A stretch of DNA of 64,000 bases, from the NCBI GenBank assembly GCA_947260005.1, contig CAMYOL010000029.1:63077-127076 (forward strand). Reading direction: 5' to 3'. Positions 41,506 to 50,471 of this stretch are shown piece after piece. A program made the position numbers and the translations under genes. The stretch is from an uncultured Ectothiorhodospiraceae bacterium. Lineage in GTDB: Bacteria > Pseudomonadota > Gammaproteobacteria > UBA6429 > Thiohalophilaceae. The notes under the pieces are model-generated. The model did not search any database. It was not told the origin of the DNA and worked only from the letters and a program-made list of their open reading frames with translations. Numbering within the stretch: the first letter of the stretch is position 1; each line of letters starts with the position of its first letter.

Positions 41506-42126
41506 TCAAGCCTTTTCATCCACATTGTTTTCGCTATTTGCCGGCTCTTTTGACACGGTCACCATGGCCGGGCGTACCAGTCGATCATTCAATTTGTAGC
41601 CTTTTTGCATGACGGTCATAACGGTATTTGGCTCATGTTCATGACTCTCGAGTAAACTCATCGCCTGATGGTGTTCAGGGTCAAAAGGCTCACCTAACGG
41701 ATGAATGGATTCAATGCCATTTTTATCGAGCAAATCGGCCAACATTTTCAGTATTAGCTCAGAACCTTCAATCAACTTACCGACATCAGCGGATTCCTGC
41801 TTCGCGGCTTCTAGCCCCATCTCAAGGCTATCCTGGATTGGCAACAGGTCCTGTAAAAACTTCTCCAGACCATATTTGTGGGCATTTTCCAGATCACGCT
41901 GGCTACGGCGACGAACATTTTCTAACTCAGCCTGCGCCCTGACGGCCTTATCCAGGTTTTCTTGAGCTTTTGCCTCAGTCTCAGCTAATTGAGCTTGCAA
42001 TGCTTCAAAGGATTTAACATCAATTTCCATTTCTACGGTATCTTCATTTCCATCAGTTTGCGGGTTATCCAGTGATTCAGACTCTTCAGAATCCGACATT
42101 TCCGGGTTAGCTTTTTTCTTGCTCAT
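41506..42126 (-). CDS. grpE: Nucleotide exchange factor GrpE
   Basis: GrpE releases ADP from DnaK. I chose ATG 42126, with GGAGA about 6 nt upstream, giving 206 residues; an in-frame start five codons earlier lacks this site. The N-terminus is acidic and disordered. A long coiled coil spans about residues 40-115 (RAQAELENVRRRSQRDLENAHKYGLEKFLQDLLPIQDSLEMGL), and the beta-domain with HPLGEPFDPEHHQAMSLLE and VMQKGYKLNDRLVRPAMVTVSK ends the protein. Confidence 0.97.
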   Translation of the reverse strand: MSKKKANPEMSDSEESESLDNPQTDGNEDTVEMEIDVKSFEALQAQLAETEAKAQENLDKAVRAQAELENVRRRSQRDLENAHKYGLEKFLQDLLPIQDSLEMGLEAAKQESADVGKLIEGSELILKMLADLLDKNGIESIHPLGEPFDPEHHQAMSLLESHEHEPNTVMTVMQKGYKLNDRLVRPAMVTVSKEPANSENNVDEKA

Positions 42127-42225
42127 TAAGTTCTCCGCCAAATCTATGCAGGGTCAACTAAAATCAGGCTACCCACCGCAATCGAAAGGCAACCTGGACT
42201 AAATTTGTGTGTATATGGGGACGGT

Positions 42226-43278
42226 TTAATCCGGTCTCAAGATCGCACTTAAAACTTTTGCGGTCACATCAACAATCGGGATAACCCGATCATAAGCCAT
42301 CCGGGTTGGGCCAATCACCCCTAAGACCCCGATCACATCATCATCCACCTTGTAAGGTGCGGTCACCACGGAGACATCGTCGAGAACCTTATTACCCGAT
42401 TCGCCGCCAATGAAGATTTGCATACCCTCTGCCTGAATAGACTGATCAAGAATATGCAGGATATCGCGCTTGGAGTTAAACGCATCAAATAAATTGCGCA
42501 ACTTGTTGATATCACACATTTCGTTGTAGCTCATCAGATTGGTTTCACCGGCCAGGATATAATCGTCATTCTTGGAAGAGTCCAACACCTGATCAGCCAG
42601 ATTCATAGTATCTTGCATCAATTGCTGCATGCTGTCGCGAGCCTGTTGCATGCTGGTGACCAGGCGACTGCGGATAGTGGATAAATCTTGACCAGCAAAT
42701 TCGGCATTAAGATAATTTGCCGATTGTTGCAACTCCGAAGCACTAAAATCTCGGTCTGTGTCGATCACCCGATTTTGTACCTCCTGGCCATTCATCACCA
42801 GGATCACCAGAATTCGCTTGGTCGACAATTTTAGAAATTCGATATGTTCGAGCCTGACCTGCTCCCGTTTAGGCATGGTCACCACACCCGTAAGCTGAGT
42901 AATTTCAGATAGCATGGAAGAAGCATTGGAAATCACGCTGTCAGTATTGGCACTGGCCGCCAGTTGTTGTTTGATTGTATCAACTACTGCAGCTTGCATC
43001 GGTTTTACCGTCAACAAACTATCGACGAACATCCGATAACCTTTGTCGGTTGGTACCCGCCCCGCAGAGGTATGGGGTGCCAGAATCAGCCCCATGTCCT
43101 CAAGATCGGACATCACATTACGGATCGTCGCCGGCGATAAATCCAGCCCCGAATCTTTGGCCAGCGCGCGCGAACCGATTGGCTGACCATCCTGAATATA
43201 ACGCTCAATCAAGGTCTTGAGTAAGCTCTCAGCCCGTTCTGTATTCGATTTATCTGTCTCTTTGCGTGAGCGCGCCAT
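42226..43278 (-). CDS. hrcA: Heat-inducible transcription repressor HrcA
   Basis: HrcA represses class I heat-shock genes by binding CIRCE operators and needs GroEL for activity. The 350 residues have an N-terminal winged helix (ERAESLLKTLIERYIQDGQPIGSRALAKDSGLDLSPATIRNVMSDLEDMGLI near residues 14-65), the HTSAGRVPTDKGYR motif near 70, and a GAF-like C-terminal domain with VIGVLGVIGPTRMAYDRVIPIVD. A CIRCE-type repeat lies 35 nt upstream of the start, so autorepression is expected. grpE follows after 99 nt. Confidence 0.97.
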   Translation of the reverse strand: MARSRKETDKSNTERAESLLKTLIERYIQDGQPIGSRALAKDSGLDLSPATIRNVMSDLEDMGLILAPHTSAGRVPTDKGYRMFVDSLLTVKPMQAAVVDTIKQQLAASANTDSVISNASSMLSEITQLTGVVTMPKREQVRLEHIEFLKLSTKRILVILVMNGQEVQNRVIDTDRDFSASELQQSANYLNAEFAGQDLSTIRSRLVTSMQQARDSMQQLMQDTMNLADQVLDSSKNDDYILAGETNLMSYNEMCDINKLRNLFDAFNSKRDILHILDQSIQAEGMQIFIGGESGNKVLDDVSVVTAPYKVDDDVIGVLGVIGPTRMAYDRVIPIVDVTAKVLSAILRPD

Positions 43279-43312
43279 AGGATCTGTGACTATATCTACT
43301 GTTATTGCTAAT

Positions 43313-43339
43313 TTAGCAGACTCCGGCTAAGACTGCTAA
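43313..43339. promoter_or_regulatory. CIRCE-type operator (HrcA binding site)
   Basis: TTAGCAGAC-N9-GACTGCTAA has the exact 9-9-9 layout of CIRCE (TTAGCACTC-N9-GAGTGCTAA), matching 7 of 9 bases in the left and 8 of 9 in the right arm. It is 35 nt upstream of hrcA, the gene for its own regulator. Control of hrcA-grpE-dnaK-dnaJ by heat shock through this site is inferred. Confidence 0.8.
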
Positions 43340-43512
43340 GCCGATATCGTTCTGAGCGCGGGTATTTCCTTATCCGCAGGTTAATCACCCGTTCGTGCCC
43401 GGCTGCATAGCCTGACTTGTACGGTTGTGCTAACGTAGTCGATCATAAAATAAGGCATAAAAGTAAGATACAACCGAAAAACAACAAGCCCTATGAACTA
43501 AAAAATACAGAT

Positions 43513-44394
43513 ATGAGTAATCAATTCACCAAAATCGGTCTCATTGGTAAATATGGCGACGCCAGTGTTGGCGCCACGATCTTACGCCTGAGCGATCACT
43601 TAAAAAAACACCAGTGTGAAGTTTGGCTGGAAGCCAATACGGCTAAAGAAATAACCGAACATAACCTTGCCACGGCCGAATTTGCGGAAATAGGAAGAGA
43701 ATGTGATCTGGCCATTACCGTTGGTGGGGATGGCACCTTGCTGCACAGCGCTCGCTCTCTGGTTAATTACAACATCCCATTACTCGGAATCAACCTGGGC
43801 CATTTAGGCTTTTTAGTTGATTTTCACCCCGATGAAATGGAAAAACTACTCGATGAAGTCATGGCGGGTTCTTATATGGAAGAATCTCGTATTATGCTTT
43901 CCGCCACCATCGACAATGTGAATGAACCCGAGCCTCGAGTCAGTGACGCCTTCAATGATGTGGTCGTTCATAAATGGGAAGTCGCACGAATGATCGAAAC
44001 TGAGACCTATATCGATGGCAAACTCCTCAACATTATGCGCTCTGATGGCTTGATCATCTCAACTCCGACTGGCTCAACAGCCTATGCACTCTCAGGTGGT
44101 GGCCCAATCCTGGAACCCTATATGGACGCAATAGTGATCGTCCCCATTTGTCCACACAGTATGAGTTATCGTCCCATAGTATTAGACGGCAACAGTAAGA
44201 TTGACGTTATTGTGCGTGATTACCCCCACTCACACGCGCAAGTCACCTGTGATGGCCAAATAAATATGGGCCTGGTTTCCGGCGATAAAATTCATATCAA
44301 ACGCAAACCTGAAAAAGTTCGTCTGATTCACCCAACCGATCACGATCAATATCACGTACTGCGCGAAAAACTGCATTGGGGAGAACAGTATTAA
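43513..44394 (+). CDS. nadK: NAD kinase
   Basis: NadK phosphorylates NAD to NADP. I chose ATG 43513, giving 293 residues, the usual length; the frame is open 96 nt further upstream but that part has no family similarity. TVGGDGTLLHSAR near residue 70 is the diphosphate-binding GGDG motif, then NLGHLGFLVD, and TPTGSTAYALSGGGPI near residue 185 completes the site. It is divergent from hrcA, and its TAA is directly followed by the recN ATG, so they are cotranscribed. Confidence 0.97.
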   Translation: MSNQFTKIGLIGKYGDASVGATILRLSDHLKKHQCEVWLEANTAKEITEHNLATAEFAEIGRECDLAITVGGDGTLLHSARSLVNYNIPLLGINLGHLGFLVDFHPDEMEKLLDEVMAGSYMEESRIMLSATIDNVNEPEPRVSDAFNDVVVHKWEVARMIETETYIDGKLLNIMRSDGLIISTPTGSTAYALSGGGPILEPYMDAIVIVPICPHSMSYRPIVLDGNSKIDVIVRDYPHSHAQVTCDGQINMGLVSGDKIHIKRKPEKVRLIHPTDHDQYHVLREKLHWGEQY

Positions 44395-46068
44395 ATGCTG
44401 ACTCAGATCCATATCTGGAATTTTGCCATTGTTGAATCGCTTGATCTGGAATTTGACTCCGGACTGACGGTTTTAACTGGAGAAACCGGTGCCGGGAAAT
44501 CAATTTTGTTAGATGCATTAGGCCTCGCGCTGGGTGATCGGGCAGACAGTTCAGTCATTCGTCATGGTAGTGATAAAGCCGAGATCAGTGTTTCATTTAA
44601 TACCAACGATGCACCTGAAGCCAATGCCTGGTTACTCGAACATGAAATGCACAGTGACGATGAATGCATCATTCGCCGCACCGTCAGCCGTAAGGGATCA
44701 TCCCGTGCATTTATCAATGGCATCCCTTCCACAGTACAACAGTTACGTGAACTGGGTGAAATGCTGGTTGATCTACATGGACAACACGAGCATCAATCTT
44801 TGTTGCAAAAAGAAGTTCAACGAAACCTGCTGGACGACTACGCTGACCACAAAGTTCTTATTAGTAATGTCCGTGATGACTACCAACAATGGTTGCAACT
44901 CGAAAAAGAGTTTGCGCGCTTATCCAGTGCCAATAACGACCGCGACAGTCGGCTTGAACTACTGCGGTATCAGGTACAGGAACTCGAAGCTCTTGATCTA
45001 CAAAAGAATGAAACAGAAAAACTTGAACAGGAATTAAAACGCCTGTCGAATGCCAATCAGTTATTGCAAACCACACAAAACATTATCGATCGACTCGATG
45101 AAAACGAACAACATGCCGTGAGTTCGGCTATGAGTCAAAGCGCAAATGACTTAACTGATCTGATCCGCGTTGACGAAAAACTCGCCCCCATTGCCGAGTT
45201 ATTGAATACCGCAATTATTCAGGCACAGGAAACCGTCAGTGAATTACGCCATTATCTTGATTCACTAGAACTTGATCCGGCCAGACTGAGTGAAGTCGAA
45301 CAACGTATCACTGACATCCACAATTTATCACGCAAACACCGTGTCGAGCCAGAGGCCTTAGTTGAACTTCTGCCAGATTTACAAAAAGAATTACAGGATC
45401 TCGAGCAAGCCGACATCAAGCTGGTTGATCTGGAAAATCAGATCGAACAAGCAAAGACGACTTATATTAAGTCTGCCAAAAAACTCAGTACCAGTCGAAA
45501 CAAAACGGCTAAATTATTGAGCACAAAAATCACGGATGCCATGCAAGGACTTAGTCTACAGGGTGGTCAGTTTAAAGCAGAATGCATTGTATTGGACGAA
45601 AAACAATGGTCGGCAACCGGTGCAGAGAACATCGAATTTTTAGTTAGTGCAAACCCGGGGACGCCAATCAAACCCTTAAACAAAGTTGCTTCGGGTGGTG
45701 AGTTATCTCGCATCAGTTTGGCCATTCAAGTCATCACCGCACAAGCGGCACGAATTCCAACTTTAATCTTTGACGAAGTCGATGTTGGTATTGGCGGTCG
45801 AGTTGCCGAGATTGTTGGCCTGCAATTGCGCGCCTTAGGGCTACATCGACAAGTGGTTTGTGTCACCCATTTACCGCAGGTTGCGGCATTAGGGCATCAC
45901 CACTATCAAGTTAGCAAACAAACCGATCAAAGCACCACCGTTACTGCGATCAATCCATTGGATACAACCCAACGTGTTGATGAGATTGCGCGTATGCTAG
46001 GCGGTATTGATATCACGGACCAAACCTTGTCACATGCAAAAGAGATGATAGAACGAGCCCAGAATTAA
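44395..46068 (+). CDS. recN: DNA repair protein RecN
   Basis: RecN is an SMC-like ATPase recruited to double-strand breaks. The 557 residues have an N-terminal Walker A TGETGAGKSILLDALG near residue 29, a central coiled coil of about 200 residues, the ABC signature ASGGELSRISLAIQ near residue 428 and Walker B PTLIFDEVDVGIGG near residue 455. It follows nadK without any gap (TAA-ATG) and ends 6 nt before a strong bidirectional terminator. Confidence 0.98.
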   Translation: MLTQIHIWNFAIVESLDLEFDSGLTVLTGETGAGKSILLDALGLALGDRADSSVIRHGSDKAEISVSFNTNDAPEANAWLLEHEMHSDDECIIRRTVSRKGSSRAFINGIPSTVQQLRELGEMLVDLHGQHEHQSLLQKEVQRNLLDDYADHKVLISNVRDDYQQWLQLEKEFARLSSANNDRDSRLELLRYQVQELEALDLQKNETEKLEQELKRLSNANQLLQTTQNIIDRLDENEQHAVSSAMSQSANDLTDLIRVDEKLAPIAELLNTAIIQAQETVSELRHYLDSLELDPARLSEVEQRITDIHNLSRKHRVEPEALVELLPDLQKELQDLEQADIKLVDLENQIEQAKTTYIKSAKKLSTSRNKTAKLLSTKITDAMQGLSLQGGQFKAECIVLDEKQWSATGAENIEFLVSANPGTPIKPLNKVASGGELSRISLAIQVITAQAARIPTLIFDEVDVGIGGRVAEIVGLQLRALGLHRQVVCVTHLPQVAALGHHHYQVSKQTDQSTTVTAINPLDTTQRVDEIARMLGGIDITDQTLSHAKEMIERAQN

Positions 46069-46074
46069 AAAAAA

Positions 46075-46103
46075 GGCGTATCAAATTTTGATACGCCTTT
46101 TTT
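46075..46103. terminator. Bidirectional intrinsic terminator after recN
   Basis: GGCGTATCAAATTTTGATACGCC (46075-46097) forms a stem of at least 9 bp, flanked by eight A on the left and six T on the right. It can stop recN (plus) and the convergent lipoprotein gene (minus). Confidence 0.88.
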
Positions 46104-46123
46104 ATACTTGCAAAGATATATAG

Positions 46124-47092
46124 TTAATTGAAAATTGAGTCTATTGCATATTGAGATTGTGCCTCAAACTCACTCCAACTCAATGTTTCCATTCCATCAT
46201 CATAAACACCGTCACCATCCAGCGCATATTCAATCACAATACTATCGGTAGCAAGACCACCATTAATGGTAATTCGAGCACGATCATTATCCGCACCAAT
46301 AATAATAATCGTTCCGGTGTACGGAAAGACATCACCAAAATTTTGCACGAGCGGAGAACCACCTTCAGATGGATCGGTTGTTACAATCAACGTTCCACCG
46401 ATCAAATTACTCGTTACTGCATAATGAAACGATACTGAGTTCTCACTGGCATCAAAGTCAATCACACTGCTATTCGAGTAATTACCCATTTGAATGGTTT
46501 CACCATCAGCGGTAACAGTGAATCCGGTCGTCGATATCTCAGTAGACCAAACATTCCCGTTATAACTTAATGTCATGTTCATCGTACCACTCATACTAGC
46601 CAGCATTTGAGTGGAATCGGAGATAGAAAAATTACTATAGGAAATGGTGATGTTGGCACCTGAGCTCGATTGTGCCGCGTTATAATTAATTGAACCATTA
46701 AAATACAGGCCGCTTCCAGAAAGTTCACAATCGCTGAAAGTAATGGTCCCGCTAGTGGCATCTGCAGGCGGTAACGTAACTGAACCTGTCGTGCAAAAAT
46801 TTGCCTGTATAAGTTGCATCCTAGAGGTTGCATCATCAGGTTTAAATAAACCACGCGCAACACCACTGGCTATCTGAAATGGCACAGGTGCAGTATTACC
46901 TGATGCAGACCCGCCTAGTAATCCCGAAGCCATCCGCTCAGAAGCCGGTGCAGAGACAGCGGTAGCAGATTGCTGTGAATCTGTAATTTGCGCAGTAGGT
47001 TCAATCGGAGTTGTATTATCGCTATCGCCACTACCACCGCAGGCGGCAAGACTAAATAAAGATAAAATTGAAATAATATAATATGTTTTCAT
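46124..47092 (-). CDS. Putative lipoprotein of unknown function, Ser/Thr-rich beta-type
   Basis: ATG 47092 gives 322 residues with a lipoprotein signal peptide: MKTYYIISILSLFSLAAC with lipobox LAAC, Cys at about 18, then GGSGDSDN. The mature protein is rich in Ser, Thr, Asn and Gly with many short beta-strand patterns (GTITFSDCELSGSGLYFNGSINYN, ANITISYSNFSI). Two cysteine residues (FCTTGS and SDCELS) could form a disulfide. A longer frame to 47152 contains no signal peptide. It lies between recN and fur. I do not recognise a named family. Confidence 0.75.
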   Translation of the reverse strand: MKTYYIISILSLFSLAACGGSGDSDNTTPIEPTAQITDSQQSATAVSAPASERMASGLLGGSASGNTAPVPFQIASGVARGLFKPDDATSRMQLIQANFCTTGSVTLPPADATSGTITFSDCELSGSGLYFNGSINYNAAQSSSGANITISYSNFSISDSTQMLASMSGTMNMTLSYNGNVWSTEISTTGFTVTADGETIQMGNYSNSSVIDFDASENSVSFHYAVTSNLIGGTLIVTTDPSEGGSPLVQNFGDVFPYTGTIIIIGADNDRARITINGGLATDSIVIEYALDGDGVYDDGMETLSWSEFEAQSQYAIDSIFN

Positions 47093-47203
47093 ATCTACCC
47101 CATGCATATCATCCTTGCTAGAATAAGAACTGTATGCGAGTAGGCAACCCAAAACTGTGATGCAGTCTATATTTAATAATTTCTTATCTTTACCAGAACT
47201 ACT

Positions 47204-47617
47204 TCATAGTTTTTGGCAAGCCTGGCAGATTCCGAAAATATATAGCGAATGGTCTGTCATATCATAGCCCTTCTCGGCGGCAATCTTTTGTTGGCGCTCC
47301 TCGATAACGGCATCAACAAATTCATCTACACGTCCACATTTCACGCATAAAATATGATCATGATGACCACCTTCGTTTAATTCGAAAACCGAATGCCCGC
47401 CCTCAAAATGATGTCGAGTGACCAAGCCAGCCTGCTCAAACTGAGTTAGCACACGATAGACAGTGGCCAGGCTTAAATCTTCACCTGACTCTAAAAGCGT
47501 TTTATAGACATCCTCCGCACTGACGTGGCGAACGGTATTTTCCTCCATCAGACTTAATATCTTGATTCGAGGTAAGGTCGCTTTTAGACCGGCTTGTTTT
47601 AAATCTTTTGTTTCCAA
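47204..47617 (-). CDS. fur: Ferric uptake regulator
   Basis: Fur represses iron-uptake genes when bound to Fe2+. The 137 residues start METKDLKQAGLKATLPRIKILSLM (winged-helix domain), with AEDVYKTLLESGEDLSLATVYRVLTQFEQAGLV as the recognition unit. The metal-binding dimer domain has HHDHILCVKCGRVDEF and a second Cys pair in CQACQKL at the C-terminus. The start codon is TTG at 47617 with GGAG 8 nt upstream. It is divergent from bamE, with 62 nt between the starts, as in Pseudomonas. Confidence 0.97.
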   Translation of the reverse strand: METKDLKQAGLKATLPRIKILSLMEENTVRHVSAEDVYKTLLESGEDLSLATVYRVLTQFEQAGLVTRHHFEGGHSVFELNEGGHHDHILCVKCGRVDEFVDAVIEERQQKIAAEKGYDMTDHSLYIFGICQACQKL

Positions 47618-47679
47618 GTATGGCTCCAGATCCGGTATGATCGTGTTATTAACACAGTATACAGTGAAAAGAGCTCTAA

Positions 47680-48009
47680 ATGCGAACGATTCTCATTAAC
47701 CTTCTAATAACAAGCCTATTCCTGCTAAGCAGCTGTTCTCTATATAGGGTAGATGTGCGCCAGGGCAATGAACTTGAAGATGATGCGGTGGCCAAACTCA
47801 AGGTCGGCATGAATAAGAAACAAGTGACCTTTTTGATGGGAAACCCGTTGTTAACCGATCCGTTTCATAAAGATCGTTGGGATTACCTGCATACTAACCG
47901 AGAAGGCTTTAGCAAAACAAAACGTCGTTTACTCACCTTGTATTTCGAGGGCGATAAGCTGGTCAAAATCGATGACAGTCGGCTCGATGAAAAAACCTTA
48001 GACTACTAA
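47680..48009 (+). CDS. bamE: Outer membrane assembly lipoprotein BamE
   Basis: BamE (SmpA/OmlA) is a small lipoprotein of the BAM complex that inserts beta-barrel proteins in the outer membrane. The 109 residues have a signal peptide with lipobox LLSSC (Cys about 19) and the family motif LKVGMNKKQVTFLMGNPLLTDPFHKDRWDYLH near residues 39-70. It is convergent with rnfH, and a long palindromic repeat occupies the space between them. Confidence 0.95.
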   Translation: MRTILINLLITSLFLLSSCSLYRVDVRQGNELEDDAVAKLKVGMNKKQVTFLMGNPLLTDPFHKDRWDYLHTNREGFSKTKRRLLTLYFEGDKLVKIDDSRLDEKTLDY

Positions 48010-48014
48010 AAATT

Positions 48015-48160
48015 AATAAGGGCCAGAAAAACCGGGGTCAGAGACGAAAAATTAATTAGGGTCAGAGACGTATTTTTAGTCAAAAACCTAAATAAAAAAA
48101 TACGTCTCTGACCCTAATTAATTTTTCGTCTCTGACCCCGGTTTTTTTCTGGCCCCTATT
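48015..48160. repeat. Nested palindromic element (GGGTCAGAGACG family) between bamE and rnfH
   Basis: Arms 48015-48077 and 48096-48160 are near-perfect inverted repeats of about 63 bp (one mismatch and a 2-nt length difference) around an 18-nt loop. Each arm contains two copies of the core GGGTCAGAGACG, an outer one in CCGGGGTCAGAGACG and an inner one in TTAGGGTCAGAGACGTATTT. The inner hairpin matches the carA-carB repeat closely. The element fills the gap between convergent genes, and the rnfH stop TAG is inside its right end, so it probably serves as a bidirectional terminator. Confidence 0.88.
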
Positions 48161-48470
48161 TTTTCTCAGCTTCGGCCTGTGTTTTTTTCTTCTCTGCCCG
48201 TTTACGACGAGATTCTTTTGGGTCGGCAATTAACGGTCGATAGATCTCAACGCGATCTTTTTCTCGTAATTCCGTTTCCGGTTTTTCTGCTTTGCCAAAA
48301 ATCCCGAATTTACTGGTCGCGAGATCGATATTTTCAAATTGGTCAAGCACACCGGATAACTTTATGGCTTGCAGCACAGTGGTCCCGACATTGACTTGCA
48401 ATGGAATAATGACCTGTTGCTCCGGTAAAGCATAGGCCACTTCGATGTTTATCTTTTTTGTTTCAACCAT
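48156..48470 (-). CDS. rnfH: RnfH family protein (UPF0125)
   Basis: This encodes a 104-residue ubiquitin-like beta-grasp protein of the RnfH/PasI family; the function is not settled, and it can pair with RatA as antitoxin-like PasI. The core INIEVAYALPEQQVIIPLQVNVGTTVLQAIKLSGVL and DRVEIYRPLIADPKESRRKRAEKKK are diagnostic. ATG 48470 is preferred over the adjacent TTG. The C-terminal Lys tail and stop were formed within a palindromic repeat (KK-TAG), so the native C-terminus may have changed. It starts 5 nt after ratA stops. Confidence 0.92.
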   Translation of the reverse strand: MVETKKINIEVAYALPEQQVIIPLQVNVGTTVLQAIKLSGVLDQFENIDLATSKFGIFGKAEKPETELREKDRVEIYRPLIADPKESRRKRAEKKKTQAEAEKK

Positions 48471-48475
48471 CAAAA

Positions 48476-48907
48476 CTATCCATAAATCGACCTGGCACGA
48501 TCCGTAAACGCATCGACTAGAGAATTGGCTAATTTACCAAATACGGGACCGACGGTTAAATCAAGCAGTTTACTACTAAACTCAAACTCCATGTTTAATT
48601 CAATCTTACAGCCATCATCGCCCAACGCATTAAATGACCATAAACCTAACAAATGCTTAAAGGGGCCTTCAACTAATTGCATTTCAATTTGCGAATGAGG
48701 TGTATTAAAATTCTTCGTTACAAAAGCTTTATTTAACTGACTATAACTGATCTCCAAATTACCTTTAACAAACTCGTCATTTCGCTCAATGACCCTGCTA
48801 TTGCTACACCATGGTAGAAAATCAGAATAGGCGTCGATATCATCAACCAATATAAACATCTGTTCTGGAGAATACGTCACCAGTGCGCTTTTTTGAATTT
48901 TTTTCAC
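48476..48907 (-). CDS. ratA: Ribosome association toxin RatA family / START-like protein
   Basis: The 143-residue product is a START/SRPBCC-fold protein. RatA (PasT) in E. coli binds 50S subunits and hinders 70S formation; mitochondrial relatives bind coenzyme Q (COQ10), so the true role can differ. Family motifs are ALVTYSPEQMFILVDDIDAYSDFLPWCSNSRVI and GPFKHLLGLWSFNALG, with a C-terminal ANSLVDAFTDRARSIYG. The start is GTG, overlapping the upstream transporter's stop as GTGA. It is followed by rnfH. Confidence 0.93.
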   Translation of the reverse strand: MKKIQKSALVTYSPEQMFILVDDIDAYSDFLPWCSNSRVIERNDEFVKGNLEISYSQLNKAFVTKNFNTPHSQIEMQLVEGPFKHLLGLWSFNALGDDGCKIELNMEFEFSSKLLDLTVGPVFGKLANSLVDAFTDRARSIYG

Positions 48908-50340
48908 GACGTGATACTAAATAAATCAATAATAGGGGTAAATAATGCAAAGATAGGATCAAGCAAACCAAATAGTTGCAAAATCACAATGCAAACCAGT
49001 GCCGGCGATATATATCGCGTCAACACTCTCCATGTTTTATAGGCATTACCCTCGCCCATTTCAAGTTCATCACGACTGGCTTCACGACTCATTATCCAGC
49101 CGGCAAAGATAGCAATCAAAATTCCTCCAAGCGGTAACATGATGTTTGCCGTCAAGATATCCAATAGGTCAAAAATACCATTTTCTTTTTTCTCGCCGAC
49201 AAAATTAAACGTGAAAATGATTGGCGAATCTTTCTGGAAAGAAAAGACCGTTAATATCCCGACCGCCCAGGTCGTAATACCGGCCATTATGGTCGCGGTC
49301 ACCCGTTTTACGTTTCTATTTTCAACTAACCAGGTCACCGCCGGTTCGAGTAACGAAATCGCAGACGTCCAGGCAGCAAACGACAATAGTAAAAAAAACA
49401 AGGCTCCAAATAAGGTGCCATAAGGCATCTGACCAAAGGCCAGCGGCAAGGTGACAAAGATCAAGCCAGGACCTGAACCCGCTTCCAGATTGTTACTCAT
49501 CACGAGCGGAAAAATAGCTAAGCCGGCTAACAAGGCCACCGCCGTATCCGCAAAGGCAATGGTAAACGTGGTTTTTGCAATCGATGCATCTTTGGGCAAA
49601 TACGAGCCATACACCATGATCGCCCCCATACCTAAACTTAAAGTAAAAAAGGCATGCCCCATTGCGGTTAGAATCGAGCCCCAGCTCAGTGCAGAAAAAT
49701 CAGGTTTAAACAAATATTCAACCGCTTCTCCAAAGCCGGAAGTATTCAATGAATAACCGACCAGGATAATCAGTAAAACTAATAAGGCCGGCATTAAAAA
49801 CTTCACTGCAACCTCAAGCCCACCACGCACCCCACGCGCAACGACTAGAAAGGTCATCACCATAAAGATGGTATGCCACAAGAGCAGATGCTTGGGATCA
49901 TTGATAAAATTACCGAATAGGGTTCTAATCCCATCAGGGGTTTGGCCAGTAAAATCACCATTTGACGCCTTGGTTAAATATTCGAGTGCCCAACCGGCAA
50001 TCACGCTGTAGTAGGACAAAATCAAAAAGCCCGCCAACACGCCCATGAGGCCTAAATACTTCCAGGCCGGATGATGTCCTGATTCAATGGCCAGGGTGTG
50101 CATGGTATTGACCGGACTTTGGCGACCACGACGACCTAACAGGATTTCTGACATCATAATGGGAATGCCGATCAGGACGATGCAGAATAAATAGACAAGT
50201 ACAAAGGCACCGCCGCCATTTTCACCGGTGATGTAAGGAAACTTCCAGATATTACCCAGCCCAACTGCTGAGCCCGTCGCTGCCAAAATAAAGGCCCAGC
50301 GCGACGACCAGGAACCATGAACCGATGTTTTCGGTGCCAT
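48904..50340 (-). CDS. Sodium-dependent transporter, SNF (NSS) family
   Basis: The 478-residue inner-membrane protein has about 12 helices and the NSS signature WSSRWAFILAATGSAVGLGNIWKFPYITGENGGGAFVLVYLFC at the N-terminus, the helix-1 region of the sodium and substrate site. Bacterial members carry amino acids or related small molecules with Na+; the substrate here cannot be told. A GGAGG-type site precedes the ATG. It sits between smpB and ratA, which are usually direct neighbours, and overlaps ratA by 4 nt, so it was added to this operon. Confidence 0.93.
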   Translation of the reverse strand: MAPKTSVHGSWSSRWAFILAATGSAVGLGNIWKFPYITGENGGGAFVLVYLFCIVLIGIPIMMSEILLGRRGRQSPVNTMHTLAIESGHHPAWKYLGLMGVLAGFLILSYYSVIAGWALEYLTKASNGDFTGQTPDGIRTLFGNFINDPKHLLLWHTIFMVMTFLVVARGVRGGLEVAVKFLMPALLVLLIILVGYSLNTSGFGEAVEYLFKPDFSALSWGSILTAMGHAFFTLSLGMGAIMVYGSYLPKDASIAKTTFTIAFADTAVALLAGLAIFPLVMSNNLEAGSGPGLIFVTLPLAFGQMPYGTLFGALFFLLLSFAAWTSAISLLEPAVTWLVENRNVKRVTATIMAGITTWAVGILTVFSFQKDSPIIFTFNFVGEKKENGIFDLLDILTANIMLPLGGILIAIFAGWIMSREASRDELEMGEGNAYKTWRVLTRYISPALVCIVILQLFGLLDPIFALFTPIIDLFSITS

Positions 50341-50471
50341 CCCCTTTATTCCTCCATCATCATTATTGTTATGACCAAATTGTGCGAGAAAATGCCCCTA
50401 CGCTCAAGGGCTAAAGCCTCTTGACTTGGTTATTTTTCATTTATGAGCCCAGTATCGTTTATACTGCGTCA

